Shown here piece by piece: positions 23,401 through 35,512 of a stretch of DNA of 64,000 nucleotides; the stretch's first letter is position 1, and every line of letters starts with the position of its first letter. The stretch covers positions 535,364,082-535,428,081 of the forward strand of contig NC_066585.1 of the NCBI RefSeq assembly GCF_024323335.1. Direction: 5' to 3'. Origin of the DNA: Lathyrus oleraceus. Taxonomy: Eukaryota > Streptophyta > Magnoliopsida > Fabales > Fabaceae. A program made the position numbers and the translations under genes. Below the pieces are notes generated by a model. That model was not told the DNA's origin. It saw only the letters and a list, made by a program, of their open reading frames with translations, and made no database searches.

Positions 23401-23760
23401 TGTGAGTTTGTAACCTCATTTTTTTCACCTTCTCTGCGCCTCCAAACAATTTTTCCAGAATTTCCCATGCTTCTTTCGTTGACTCTACATCACTAACATT
23501 TTCAAAGTTATCTGCATCAACACATTGATGGATTATAAAGAGAGCTTTATAATCTTTATTCTTCAATTCTTTATGTGCAATATTTTATTGATCTGTCGTG
23601 GCTTCTGCAAGCGTTGCTACTCCTTCCTTCACAAGATCCCAAAGATCTTGATAACAGAACACAACCTTCACCTGCTTGCACCAATTCTCATAATGGTTGT
23701 TCTTGAGAATCGGAAGATTTACTGGAAAATGTTCGTTTGGATTATTCATTGCCATGGTGA
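20433..23760 (-). pseudogene. copia gag-pol remnant with multiple stops
   Basis: Read 5' to 3' on the minus strand: a gag start MAMNNPNEHFPVNLPILK (23760), a UBN2-like gag body (23177-23566), and a CCHC zinc knuckle CYNCQNYGHYSSDC (about 22860). The protease has the active site altered to LDPGCSSHMS (22730; copia proteins usually read DSGCS or DSGAT). Next come the GAG pre-integrase HLGHLNF-type segment (22330), integrase pieces including TDGGGEY and VVERKN, and RT blocks at 20783-21124. The RT catalytic box reads YVNDLL at about 20670 in place of YVDDLL. RNase H is absent before the LTR. At least ten in-frame stops were seen. Confidence 0.9.
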
Positions 23761-23789
23761 TTTTCTTCCCACGAATCGGTTAAGCCGGA

Positions 23790-23802
23790 GCTCTGATACC
23801 AG
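23790..23802 (-). other. Primer-binding site (initiator tRNA-Met type)
   Basis: The minus strand reads TGGTATCAGAGCT directly after the 5' LTR, the common copia primer site. This fixes the direction of transcription. Confidence 0.9.
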
Positions 23803-23803
23803 A

Positions 23804-24203
23804 TGTTGAAATCCTCCAAAATCTATGGGGAATTTCAATCAATCTTGATGAACAAGATTGTTATTACCCACACAATAACAACGAAAAGAAAGAACAATGA
23901 AGAAAGAAATAGTGTATAGAACGATGAAGGAAAACTTGTGGAAAACTTGTTATTCACTTTGCAACTGCAAAATACTGTGAATACAATGTTATGAATGCTC
24001 TATTCACTTATATATGAAAATAAGGGTTACTCCCTCTATTTATAGATTTAGGTTAACTTGGACCTCAAGCCAAAGCCCAAAAATATAAAAGTCCAAAATT
24101 ATAAAAGCCCAAAATAGTTAACACTAATTAACATACTTGGTGGTTGGACACTTCCTTGCTCTGTCGAGCAACCTGCTTCGACACAAGGAATTATAATTCA
24201 ACA
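23804..24203 (-). repeat. 5' LTR of copia element (400 bp)
   Basis: Begins TGTTGAAATCC and ends AATTCAACA. It is highly similar to the 3' LTR except for point changes and a deletion of about 40 bp. An intact pair is identical at insertion, so the differences mark time since insertion. Confidence 0.93.
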
Positions 24204-26037
24204 ATACCATCTACCGCAAGATCCATAATATGATAGCATACAGATAACACATCAACAACATCATTTTTCCTAACATGTTCAGCCTCTGACATCTTCTAGT
24301 GAGCTAGCTTAGGTGGCTCTCCCAGAACATCTGGTGTCATATAAGGATGTGACACTCTGAAATACCACTAGACATAGTCGTATGCACAACTTCACTAGTT
24401 GGAAGCTATAATACCTCGTGCTTCAATTGATACCAGGTGATTAAGGAAATCATCACACATGGCATCTACATCTAAATGGACCATAATAGAGGGAGCAAAT
24501 TCGGCTGGGTCTATAGGAACAAACTGCATATACCTGAATTGGCCCATGAACCGCTCAGGCAGACGTGGATACATCATATGTGGCCCACAAATCAAGCATC
24601 TATAGTATAAGGTTATGTAATCTAAGGGACATGTCTGACGATGATCGATGTACGAATGGAAGCATATATCATCTACTATATTGCAGTAAATAAACACTAT
24701 AAAGGGCTCGATTGACTGATTCCCTTCGAGTGGGACAAATGAAAAAGAACGTGGCATTTCCTTAGTGTAGCCATCAACATATGACTAGTCAAAGGTGCGT
24801 TGGAAGTGTTGGAGAATCCATCCTTGAAAATGGTACATATGAATTATTAGTAATGAGATAACACAGATGTTGTGAAAATGATGCATAATAAGTAAAAAAA
24901 TGCTAATATATTATTGTCAACGGTGTGCAACTATTTGTCATTTGGCTGGTCTTTCAAAGACAACATTTACCTAACTTGGAGTTTAGGTGAACCAAACAAG
25001 CGACCCTCTAGTTGTACTAATGAATCCACTCCAAGTTAGAAAAGTATCAGAAGTAAACCACATCCATGTAATAGGAACTCTTGTCCATGCATATGGATGT
25101 GCCAACCAAATACAACAGATATATCCTTAATGCATATGTTATATGTTGCATCACTTAATAATCATCATAATTGACTAACTCTGTAACAGTCAACTGGTGT
25201 GCATACAGTCTCTCAAGGAATCTAAATTTAGCATGAAACCCACGGGTGTCTTTTATCTCCATCAGGGCATTACATAGGTTAACTCTGAAATACTTTACCA
25301 TCAACTCCAATGCATTATCTTTGGTAATCCTATAATGGTCTAATACTTCTCCTCTTATCAGAAGATGCGGCAGGCGTGACACATCGTTCAGTGTGATTGG
25401 TATCTAACTATGTTGAAGATGAAATAATGACATCTTAGAGTGCCATGTTTCAATGAACCCTAACAACATACCATGGTGAATATTAGAATAATTGGTCATG
25501 CATAAATCTCGCAGTCCCATATAGTTTCATCGCATTACGAAACCATTGCTTATTAGTTTACTACAACCTCTCAATCCTTCGACCATGGTTGATGCATTTT
25601 AAAGCATCATGGTATTACAGAAAAAGAAATTATCGTCAGAAAGTTCAAATATCATAAACCATTTATTTCAAAGAATGAATACAAATAAATTTTACCTATT
25701 CGTCCCACATATGCTTGGCAGCATGGTCATAATATAGAGGTAGCAATGATAAAACACATAGACCTCCTCCAAACTCCTCGTAAATGATTGCATTGACATC
25801 ATATGGATCAACCTGGGGTGCCTCAACCTAGATAGGTAGGGATTCTGAGGCATTAGAAGGTCAATCATGCCTCCTTCGTGAAGACGGAGCTTGAGATGCC
25901 TGAACCTTGAAAGTTAACGCCTTTACATAAAACAAACTATAATCGACTGGTGGTTATGGGGGTCAGGCTTTTTCCCTGTGAATCAATGCATGTTACGACA
26001 CTTTGTCGGTCCTCAATCGATCTTGGTTATCAACCAT

Positions 26038-26589
26038 GTTGCATATAATTAAACTACACAAGCAATACAGCATATAATAAATCAAACCTAAATTAAACAC
26101 AATGAAAATCATGCAAATAATGCAGACAGACAAAGTACATAAATGCACTTATGTATTTCTAGAAAATAAAATTTTGAACTAATACATAAGTGCATCTCCA
26201 TATTAACCTGCAACTCATAAAAAATAAAAAAGGGAATAAATGCATGGAAATACAACATTCTCAAAATGCATTACCCATATAAACTACTTATCAAACACAT
26301 TGCGCAATTAATCTACCTATTACACAACCAATGCTCAATTTCTACAAATGCGTGTATATAGAAATGAAATGTGAAAACCTTGGATTCAAAAACTTACTAA
26401 ATGTGAGTTTTATGTTGAGCACTTAGATTGACTGAATTTTTAAAGTAGAAACTTGGAAGTGAGTTAAGAGAGTTTGAGAGAGTTTAAGAGTTTGAGAGAA
26501 TGTGTTGGAAACGAGGAATATAGACTTTCTTATTTTAAAGGTAGCTTTGGTTTTTCACTAGTGCGTGGGAGCAACCCTTAGGGTGGGAA
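26038..26589. other. AT-rich flank of the mobile-domain gene
   Basis: Upstream of the decayed plant-mobile-domain gene on the minus strand. No coding frame or repeat was recognised; it may hold the old promoter and leader. Confidence 0.4.
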
Positions 26590-27080
26590 AAGTAACCCCT
26601 TTATCTTGAAAGACTTTCTTAACAAGCAAGTAGGCTTCTCTATTTTGGTCTCTACTAATGTGGTGTATGACACATCTGTTAAAGCCTTCTAAGGTTTCTA
26701 GAGTTTAAAATACTAGAGTTCCTATGTGCGTTTTATCTCTCTCATTTTGCTTTATTTGACTATCTTTTTAACCCTTCTCTTCACTTCTCATGTTATCCTT
26801 TTTTTCTCTGCGTTGTTGGATTTCCAACGTTCCTATGTCAAACCATAATGTTTCTTTTCCTATTTTGGTCAAACATCTTCATAAAACTTTTACAATCTGT
26901 CATGACATTTATATTGTTCTCCTTCATGTTTGTAGCAAAAGTCACTGCATTAAAGATGGCTTGACACTCAACCATCATTAGATCATTGTAGCCGTGTTGG
27001 TTCCAAGTCCCTGAACCTATGGTTTCATTATTGTTATTTATGAACCAAACTTCGGTGTCACTTTCACCTGAAACCGCCAT
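26590..27080 (-). pseudogene. RNase H-like (RVT_3) domain fragment
   Basis: The minus-strand frame at 26838-27080 contains ETIGSGTW, ECQAIFNAVTFA and NVMTDCKSF, the core pattern of plant RNase H domains of the RVT_3 type found in non-LTR elements and small host genes. After a gap, VIHHISRDQNREAYLL (about 26600-26700) matches the C-terminal H-x-x-R-x-x-N block. Stops and a frame change separate the parts. No reverse transcriptase is seen nearby, so this is a fragment. Confidence 0.6.
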
Positions 27081-27089
27081 ATCAGTGTC

Positions 27090-27880
27090 GGTGTTGTTGA
27101 TGATTTTGTTGTTCTTCCATCCTTAATGTGATTTATGCTTTTACATGTTAATTTTGTTTTGACTTTTAAACTTCAGCCTAGGTAATCGCATCCTTAGGAA
27201 ACATATAAAAATTTACAAAACTTGACTTGACGGACCGACATGCTCTGATACCACTATGTAACACCTTAAACTCTGACTCTTAATATAAAAGATAAATTCA
27301 CACTTTAAGATGTTAGTCAAAATAAAACATACATACTTTCGTATATTAAAGTTAACAAACTCACTGCGAAACTTAAATTATTTCATAACTTCAAATAATT
27401 ATTCAAAGGAAATACTCAAGGAAAATAAAATCCAATCAACGTAAAACAAATATGTCTCATTCTTGATGTTACATAATCATAGAAATGTCCATCTAATGGC
27501 ATAAATAAATAAATAAATAAATACGAAAAAAAGTTGCAATGTCATCTTCCCAATATATTACAGAATTACAGGAAATTAAAGAAATTACTAAAATCACCCA
27601 TGACACTGATAGGAGGGTATGGACCCCTCACCATCTTGGATGCCTTACAATCACTCATAGGTAAAGTAATTCCCCCTTACCTCGAAATTGAAGCTTTCTA
27701 ACAAAACCTTCATGTTCCTACGATCGCTCCCCAAAGATATGCATATTCCAAGTTTCACGATATGTCGTCTCCCAATTTTCTATTTTTTCTTTAGGCAGAG
27801 AGAAGTCAAGGCCAGTAGTTGGTCCACATCTTCCTAGGAAATAAGGATTTTACGGTCCATCATTGACTGAGTGGGTGATC
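27090..27880 (-). mobile_element. LTR-retrotransposon fragment: LTR end plus primer site
   Basis: On the minus strand, an LTR-like end GGTGTTACA (27268) is followed, a few bases on, by TGGTATCAGAGCATGTCGGT, the usual start of the leader in many gypsy elements. The stretch 27268 to about 27880 would be the LTR (left part TGTAACACC on the plus strand) and 27090-27265 the start of the leader. The far LTR end and any partner were not found. Bounds are approximate. Confidence 0.5.
27504..27525. repeat. (ATAA)n microsatellite
   Basis: About five copies of AATA/ATAA in a row inside the putative LTR. Confidence 0.85.
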
Positions 27881-27919
27881 AGTCACCATTTGTTCTATAG
27901 TTATTATTATTTTAACAGG

Positions 27920-29404
27920 TGAAAGTAGGCGAATTATTTGCACTTTTCATATAGTTTAGGTGTTTTTACACCTTACTTTACCGTTAATGTCATTTAATCA
28001 TTTCACTTTTTTTCATCAATTTATTTCCATTTTCGCATTTTATGCTTGGGTTGTGTGTTTTTACTGTTTTCAGGTTCAAACAGATCTTCTAGTACGATCA
28101 GATGCAAAAACCAAGGAGAATCGCAAAAAATTAGAGAAAATTTCCCATGTTATAATGGTCTGCTACGACCATCCGTAGCACCTGTTACGGGCCACAACAG
28201 AGAAGTCTGAAATAAAAGCCAAAATCCACAAGAAACAGTGGTCTGTTATGGCCACCCGTAACACCTGCTACGGGTCGTAGCAGGCATAACCCCCAGAGCC
28301 AGTGGCCTGCTACGGCCACCCGTAGCACCTGCTATTGGCCGTAGCAGACAAAAACCTCTAATTTCAGTTAACAAGCCAGGTTCAGGGCCTACTACGGCCA
28401 CTCGTAGCAAGCAGACGCGTGATTTTCGGAAACTTTCCTTTTTAGGCCAGATTTGGAAATTATTGTGAATTAGGCTATTTTAAGACCTAATCTCATTGTT
28501 CGGAAATATTTGATTGACTAAGGGAATCTGAAAAAGGAGAATTTCTATATTTAAAGGAGATTACTATCACATTCTAAGGGACTTCTTTTTGGAACGACAA
28601 AAATACAAAGAAAGATATTAAAGAACACATAAGCTTTTGTGGAAGACGGATTTTCATGAACGAAAGCGATTGAAGATTTAATTTCATCTTAGTATCTGTA
28701 ATGTCTAAATTTTATATTTTTTTCATTGAATATAATGAGTAACTAAACCCCTTAATGCTAAGGGGTGTCCCTGATTTGGATCTGGAATAACTATGATTTT
28801 ATATTTGCAATAACAATGTTGTTTTCTATAATTAATTTATTCTCTTTCCGTTCTCAATGCTTGCTCTGTCGGACAAATGGGTTTGACTTACGATTAACGA
28901 TTAGGCTGGACCGCCATTGTTAATGCCTTGCTTGAGATTATTCTATAGTAAATATTATCTAGGACTAAGGATACCCTATAGAAACCGGAATATTCTTGAT
29001 AATTGAATGCTTAATTTCATTTGTAGTTCTCTATGGACATATGCATTAGGATGGATGATTAAAGGTTTTCTCACTAAGGACTTAGGAGTAAACACCCTAA
29101 AGAACCGGTAATTAACTAATTGATATTTGTTGTTGCAATATCGATTCAGAGTTGTTACATGAATAAATCACACACCTTCCTTAGCATACTACTCATATTT
29201 GTTTTAATCGTTCGCGTACTTTATTAATTTTATTTTCAATTGCTATCATAATTTCACCAAACTATCCCAAAACCCCCAAGCTTTTGTTTAGTTGAAATTA
29301 ATCTCAAACTCTGTATCGTCAAGCCGTCCTGGAGATTAATATTGAGGATTTTCCCTTTTTATTACTACATTGACATATTAGTACACTTGCTAATTTACCA
29401 ATCA
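27920..29404 (+). repeat. Probable Athila-type 5' LTR
   Basis: Bounded by TG at 27920 and CA at 29404 just before the primer site. Length of about 1.5 kb fits Athila LTRs. There is no second copy in the window to confirm the ends. Confidence 0.45.
28157..28415. repeat. Palindromic CTGCTACGG repeats in the Athila-type LTR
   Basis: Four imperfect units (starting near 28158, 28241, 28304 and 28387) contain CTGCTACGGCCACCCGTAGC-like sequence. Several are inverted repeats; at 28264-28284, arms CCTGCTACG and CGTAGCAGG flank three bases. The spacing is irregular (about 63-83 bp). Confidence 0.8.
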
Positions 29405-29578
29405 AGTTTTTGGTGCCGTTTTTCACGTCGTTTCTGGGGACTGCCAAAGATAATAGAGTTCATAGATATATTTCAATTAAAATTCTGGTGCTTTGCAGCT
29501 AAATTTTTTATTTTTTAGTTTTTTTTTATCTTTATCTTTGTGGCCATTTTTTATTGTTGTTAATCTTTGTTTAATATG

Positions 29579-31915
29579 TGTATGCAAAGAAAACCCTCAA
29601 TTGATTTTACTTTTGACGTAGAACCAAAAAGAACTTTGCACGCTAAGCTCATACAGGCTAGGAAAGCAAGATTGACTACCTCTGAAGCATAAATTCATGT
29701 TTTCGAACAAGAAATAGAGATTGAAGTTTCTGAGCACTCAGATACAAAATCTGACAAAGAGAGAGAATATCCAATTACGGCTGAACCACAAGAAAGACTC
29801 CTTAGGGATTATGGAGAAGCAAGTGCCATATTGGAACATTTGACCATCGCGAATCAACCATTGAATGTTCCAAATTTCCAGTTGCACCTAACAACCATCT
29901 GTCAGCTTGAAAATAGGCATTTTACAGGAAAAATAAATGAAGATACAAATAAACATTTACAAAGGTTTCTTACAATGAGCATTACTTTAAAGATTCAAGG
30001 GCACACTGAAGAAGCAGAAAAATTGAGAATGTTCCCGTTCAATCTAGCTGAAGATGCCGAAGAATGGTTTTACTCATTACCAGCTGGAAGTATTACTACA
30101 TGGGAACAAATTTTCTAAATGAGTATTTTCCTGGTTCTGTTTATATTCAAAAAATATATGATGTTATGAATTTTAAGCAGGAGAAAGAGGAATCACTGGA
30201 TGATGCTTACAAGAGATTCAAAAGGTTACTGGTTGCATGTCCTACTCATAATTTGGGTCAGACTGAATTGATGCAGATGTTTGTAAATGGTCTCAAAATG
30301 AAGACTAGACAACTTATTAATATGGTTGTTGGTGGCTCATCCAAGTTTACAACAACCACTGGTATCAAGAAGATCATAGAAGTCATTATTGCAAATGAAC
30401 ATTTTGAGTTATATGACAGGAGTGTGAGTAAACTAGAGGGTGTGATTGATTTGAAACTTGTCAATTAGGTTGTGAAGATGGAAGACCAAGTTGCTGCGGA
30501 AGTTGATAGAAGACTTAAGGCTATGAATATAAGTACTCAATAAGTAGCCCAAGTTCAACCTGTTCAATCTGTTAATTGTGTGATTTGTGGAGGACGCCAT
30601 TTTTCTATACAGTGTGTTGCAACCGTGCAACAAATTGTAGAGATAAAATTTCTAAAGTAGAATAACCCATATTCGAACACTTATAATCTAGGCTGGAAGA
30701 ATCATCCAAATTTATCATAGAAAGATCAACAAGGGAATGTTCAAAAGAAGGGTCCCATTCAATATGAGAACCAACCATAACAATATCAACGACAACAACA
30801 ACAATATCCTCCACAACAACAGCAATATCAGCAATAAGCACCCAAAAAGGCTGATTGGGAACTTGCCATTGAAAATATGGCAGCTTAAAATTCCCAGTTC
30901 CAAGAAGAAATAAGAAATAATCAGAGGAACACTACTGATTATATCAAAAATCTTAAAGTTCATATGGGTCAGATAGCACAACAACTCACAAATCAAGCTC
31001 AAGGCACCCTTCCGAGTGCAACAATACAAAATCCGAGACATCGTGAGAATGTTAATGTTGTCACAACAAGAAGTCAGAAAGTTGCTAAAGATGAAGAAGA
31101 GAAGGCAACAAAGGATAACCATGTCATAGAGGTAGATCTGGAAGAGAAGGAGAATAAGAAAGAAGAAGAAGAAGTTATACCATCAGTAAAGCCAACTAAA
31201 GAGAAGGAAAAAAAAGGTTAAACTAGTGATTAAGCTACCTTACCCTCAGAGAGTGACAAAGAAGGATCCAAAAGAGAAAGACTTTGAGAAATTCATCACA
31301 ATATTCAAAAATTTAGAGGTTAATATGCCTTTCGTTGAAGCACTTGAGCAAATGCCAATGTACCAAAAATTCATGAAAAAGGTAGTCTCTAGAAAGAGAC
31401 CAATAAGAGATGGGTCGGTAACCGTTAATGAAAAATGTAATGTTATATCACTGAGTAGGAGAATTCCAATCAAGAAGAAGGATCTTGGATCTGTCACAAT
31501 CTCATGCACTATAAAAGACATAACCTTCAAGAAGGTACTTATTGATTCAGGAGCTAGTGTGAGCCTGATGCCATTTTCAATCTATTAAAGGCTTGGTATT
31601 GGAAAAGTCAGCGATACAGGGACAAATATGAAATTTGCAGATCACTCCATAAATAATGCGTATGGGATAGCGGGATACGTATTGTTGACAATAGAGGATT
31701 TTAGCTTTCATGTTGATTTTGTGATCATGGACATACCTGAAGATGAAGAGACACCTATCATTCTGGGTCGACCATTCATGCAGACAATTTGATGCAATTT
31801 CGACATAGAACGTGGTACACTGACTTTAAAAGTTTATGATGATGAAGTAACCTTGACCGTGCTTGAAAACAGGAAGCTAAAGGTAGAAAAAGAAAATCAA
31901 TATATTCCTTGATAA
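29579..31915 (+). pseudogene. Athila-like gag-protease remnant
   Basis: The gag frame is open at 29831-30118, then shifts by one frame into 30064-30468, where FLNEYFPGSVYIQKIYDVM and AYKRFKRLLVACPTHNL match the retrotransposon gag core. A glutamine-rich stretch follows (30780-30840), with many CAA-to-TAA nonsense changes. A segment PKEKDFEKFITIFKNLEVNM (31226-31588) leads into the aspartic protease site LIDSGASVSLMP (about 31540). A flap-like ILGRPFMQT is at about 31765. At least eight stops and one frameshift make it inactive. Confidence 0.8.
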
Positions 31916-34560
31916 ATGAATGAAAAACCAATGTTTTGAATGAAATTATTATGAACGCACTTGGATTAAAAACTTGACTTTTGAATGATTTCTTATCAAA
32001 ACCAAATTGCCTTATGCACGAATCCAATACCTTAACTAATTGAAATGTGATCACATGATGCTATATGAATCAAATTGGCCAAGATATATAGATGGAGCAA
32101 TGGTGAATTCCCTTATGAACCGTAATGGATCAAAGACAAGCAATGGATCAAAGATCAATGTCCCCAATGTAAACATGAACTTAACAGATCAAAGACACGA
32201 GAAATTAAAAGTATCATGGGCTTAGATCCAATGGACTAAGAAAAACCAAAATGGAATGCATAAGTATATGTGTTTGAACAAAATCTTTCCCCATATGAAA
32301 TCCCAAACATATGGACATGTAAGTTAACTGGATGATTCAAATGCCCTAACCAAGTTCAATGATGGCATGATGCATGGCATGATGATTAACAACCTCCCCC
32401 TAATGAATTAGGGTTGACTAGGTAAAAGTTCAAAGCTATGTATCAACCAAACATCTCAATCCAAGTGAGAATGTCAACACAAGTAATGCACCAATATCAT
32501 GAACCATAACTAGGGTTTCCAACACCTTACTGCAAGCCATAAGACTTACAAACCTCCAGATCAAGGGTTAAGGTTTGGTGTGAAATGGGCCCCAAGATGC
32601 CACCTTTAAGACCTTAAGCACCTATCAACTAGAGTTTGATGAATCTCAAGTTGAAATGTCAACCAACCCAGGCACCTGAATACCAATTATCCCTGATTAG
32701 GGTTGCAAACCAAGCACAAAGCTCCATAAGCAAAATCTCAAACCATGGGCCCACCATTAGGGTTTAAAAGTCAGATATCCACAAAGTCAATCACAAGATC
32801 TCTCAAGATCAAGAATTAGGGTTGGTATGCACAAATGAATGTCAAGATGTAGGCCCCAAGAGTTAAGGTCCCAAAGAATCAAACAAATAGGGTTTCAACC
32901 CATAAGATGAGGAAAACCACAATCTCTAAGTAAGAGCCTGATTTTCATTAACCACAATCTTGAATATATGATGTTTTTTAGCATGTGTTGATCATGAATG
33001 AAGGATTCACCTGAATGAGATACGAGTGAGTCTTAAGTCATAAGTCAGATGAAAGGCAAAAAGGGAAGGCAAATTTTGGGGTACAACAGCTGCCCCTATT
33101 TAATCTTCTTGAACCTGAATATAAGAATTGCAGGAGCTTTTCAGGTATTCAAGGTAGGAGAGGATTAAATACTAATGTATCCAAAAATTTGCACGTTGAG
33201 AATGGATGTAATGTTTTGTGGTTTGCCAAGCAAAGGTTAGGCTTTAGGCTAGTCAATAAAACTGAACTTTTGGCTTTTCTCATTTGCACGGTTTCATGTT
33301 ATGCTTTATGAATGATATGCATGAGTGAAACGACGTGGTTTATGCATGATGGTGACATATTCCATGTTTAAGCTAGATGCTCACATAAAGGGTGGTGGGA
33401 ATTTTGGGCTAGGATAAGGTCATATAAACATGATTCTCTGACACCTACTTCAAGCTGAACAACTATTGTTACATCTCCATATTATGTCTGAAACATGAAG
33501 GGATCTTGTACCTACTTAGTCTGCCTCTGCCTCAATGTACTAAATATTTGCACCAACAAGTTACCAGTTATGAAGTAGTCTTATCATTTGAAGATAAACT
33601 GGCTTACCCCAGTGTCTTGAAATTGTATTCCCATGATTAGCCATCTTGGGAGTGATAGACTTCTCGTGCTCTTGGGGTGGTCTGCCCCAATATGAGCTTT
33701 GAAGTAAACTTTGCCCCTGTCCGGCTGATTCAGAAAGATTTGTAAAATCTTGACGTGGTTGCCCCAGATTGATTGACTCTTGAAGAGATTTGAACTATGA
33801 GATATCAAGAATTTGGTCAATCTTTCCAATATGTAAGCTTCCTTGATGTAAAATGACTATTCGAATGTAAAAATGCTCATTTTAAAAATGATAATTATAA
33901 TGTCATGCTCATGCAAGTTTTGAAACTCAACTATGTTCACTAAGATCATGGCATATAGTGAACAAATCACTAATTAGAATGCCATATCAGTATCAGTACA
34001 AATGACGAGCAAATTTTAGAAGTCAGCTTAACACGATCTTACCATAGCATGCTTTCAAAATAGACCCTACTTCAATTAGATCTTTTGAGGGTTGTAACGT
34101 GGTCTGATTCACGGTTTCAGAAAGAAATGATATAAGGCTCAAAACCTATTCTAACTCGTCCATTCTTTGTGATGTTTTTCAATCCTACGTTCAGTTAGCT
34201 TAATACAAGCGTTCATATTTCAGAAGATTTTAAATATCAGCAATGATGGTTAGGGAACTCATGAGAATTTGGAGCGATAGCCACTCATCTTTTGCTTTTG
34301 TTTGTAGTCACAGAGATTTACTTTTGCTGAGAATTTTGATATTGATCCTCTTGTTCTTTTGTTTTGCTTACCCTTCTTTTTGTCTGGATTGATCTTTGGA
34401 TCTGCAACCCACTGGAATACCCTAGTTTTTGACTAAGTCAATCTTATTTTCAAGCTCTTGACTTAGTGGACTTTTCATTTGTTTTATATTTTTTTTCATT
34501 TCATTTCATCTTTTTTCTTTAACAAATCCTGCGACATTGTTTTTTTGATTTATTGCAAGG
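31916..34560 (-). mobile_element. Tat/Ogre-type element remnant: LTR end, polypurine tract and 3' UTR
   Basis: Reading the minus strand, AAATAGGGGCAGC (33089 onward) directly precedes TGTTGTACCCCAAAATTTGCC (LTR start at 33088). This is the same arrangement as the Ogre-type boundary at 52685/52686. The matching purine tract and the following GAATACC/TTGCACA blocks are also shared. Near 34370-34480 a GGATTGATCTTTGGAT ... ACTAAGTC stretch resembles the 3' UTR just downstream of the Ogre integrase at 55770-55860. The LTR part (about 31920-33088) is truncated by the junction with the Athila-like element. No coding domain is left. Confidence 0.6.
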
Positions 34561-35512
34561 TTCGTGACTATCTCACTCCTTTCGTGACTATATCACTACT
34601 TTCGAGGATACACAATATGACCCAAAACACATTTATTGTATTTGAGAGTCATTATGTTCTCTCGGATACATGTGTGAGCTCCAATAAAGATACATTAAAC
34701 CCCCCTTCTTTTCAATAAAATCAAGCACTACCACTAAATACTTTACTTTCGAAATATGAAGGTGCACTCAAATTTAAAAACATAAGAATTAAATATCTTA
34801 GTAACACAAAAACTTATTTGCAAACAAGGTACCAATTTTGAAAACTTTAAATCACCTGAACACATTTTATTTCAAAATTGCAATTTAAAAAACCATATTA
34901 AAATTAAAAATATAGAACTATTGATGTTTCAAAAGACATACATCATTAATATTTAATATTTATATATCTTGTTACAATTTTGACAGCTTTTAAGAGCTAA
35001 TTGAGTGAGGTGAAACGTCAATTATGCGGCCAAGTCACAAATTACTAAGGTGCTAGAGCATCCGTGAAAACTTAGCTTTGAAATTTCATAATACTGAGTT
35101 CGAATCACCCCAAAAACAATTGTAAAATGCCCAATAATATCACTTTGATTAATAAAAATACTCTAGTTCCCAAAAAACTAAATAGAAAAAATACGCACCC
35201 AAGGAGAATGGAAGGCTTGCTACTACTAATTAAATTAATATTCACATGCTGGGATAATTCTAAACAATGTAATGGAACTTGATTCTAACAAAAACAGCAG
35301 CTACCATTTGAATAAATTTATAATCACTAAATAAAAATAAAATTGATAATATACAATAATATCCTACACCTAACCCTATTGATCTGGACAAATAAATACC
35401 AGAAGCATACACCAAAAGGTACATATCATTATGTTTTCACCTCATCTCCTACACTACTAACATCTCATTCTCCCACCAGTGAAATAAGTCGCTATCTAAC
35501 CACTGCGAATAA
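34561..35512. other. AT-rich intergenic region downstream of the capping enzyme
   Basis: Contains the presumed 3' UTR of the capping enzyme (minus strand, left of 35513). A GTTCGAATC box-B-like sequence lies at about 35099, but no matching box A was found. No other gene is seen. Confidence 0.5.

Larger units (their letters stand above)
19994..24203 (-). mobile_element. Ty1/copia LTR retrotransposon, degenerate and internally deleted
   Basis: Two LTRs (TGTTGAA...TTCAACA) are flanked on both outer sides by the 5-bp target duplication ATACC (19989-19993 and 24204-24208). The primer site TGGTATCAGAGC, matching initiator methionine tRNA, abuts the right-hand LTR and sets the minus orientation. 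The interior is only about 3.37 kb, holds gag-pol remnants with many stops, and lacks most of RNase H. The element is therefore non-autonomous. It is inserted in the 3' part of the plant-mobile-domain gene. Confidence 0.95.
19925..26037 (-). pseudogene. Plant-mobile-domain (MAIN-like/PF10536) gene, decayed and split by a copia element
   Basis: Minus-strand pieces resemble plant mobile domain proteins. An N-terminal segment MVDNQDRLRTDKVS starts at 26037 and is followed by stops. LRIYLLYLVGTSICMDKSS and VACLVHLNSKLG match the core (about 24990-25140). An LPHLLIRGEVLDHY domain lies at 25155-25382, and FMGQFRYMQFVPIDP with a SFVPLEGNQS region at 24395-24757. The tail from KMSEAEHVRKNDVVDVL runs into the copia insertion. 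When the element and one target-site copy are ignored, the frame continues DFLEDIYEKT to a TAA at 19925-19927. Several nonsense changes precede this, so the gene was probably dead or dying when hit. The family is found as free genes and inside Mutator-like transposons. Confidence 0.72.
27920..31915 (+). mobile_element. Athila-like Ty3/gypsy element, truncated after protease
   Basis: A probable 5' LTR (about 27920-29404) is followed by a diverged primer site TTTTTGGTGCCGTT with TGGGGACTGCC, which recalls the tRNA-Asp-type site of Athila elements. Downstream is an Athila-like gag and protease on the plus strand. Similarity stops after the protease at about 31915, where sequence of another element in the opposite orientation begins. 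RT, RNase H, integrase and the 3' LTR are absent. Confidence 0.7.

Noticed and set aside
35080..35125. GTTCGAATC box-B-like motif suggesting a tRNA or SINE
   Set aside because: No matching box A at the right distance, no cloverleaf and no clear poly-A tail or duplication.
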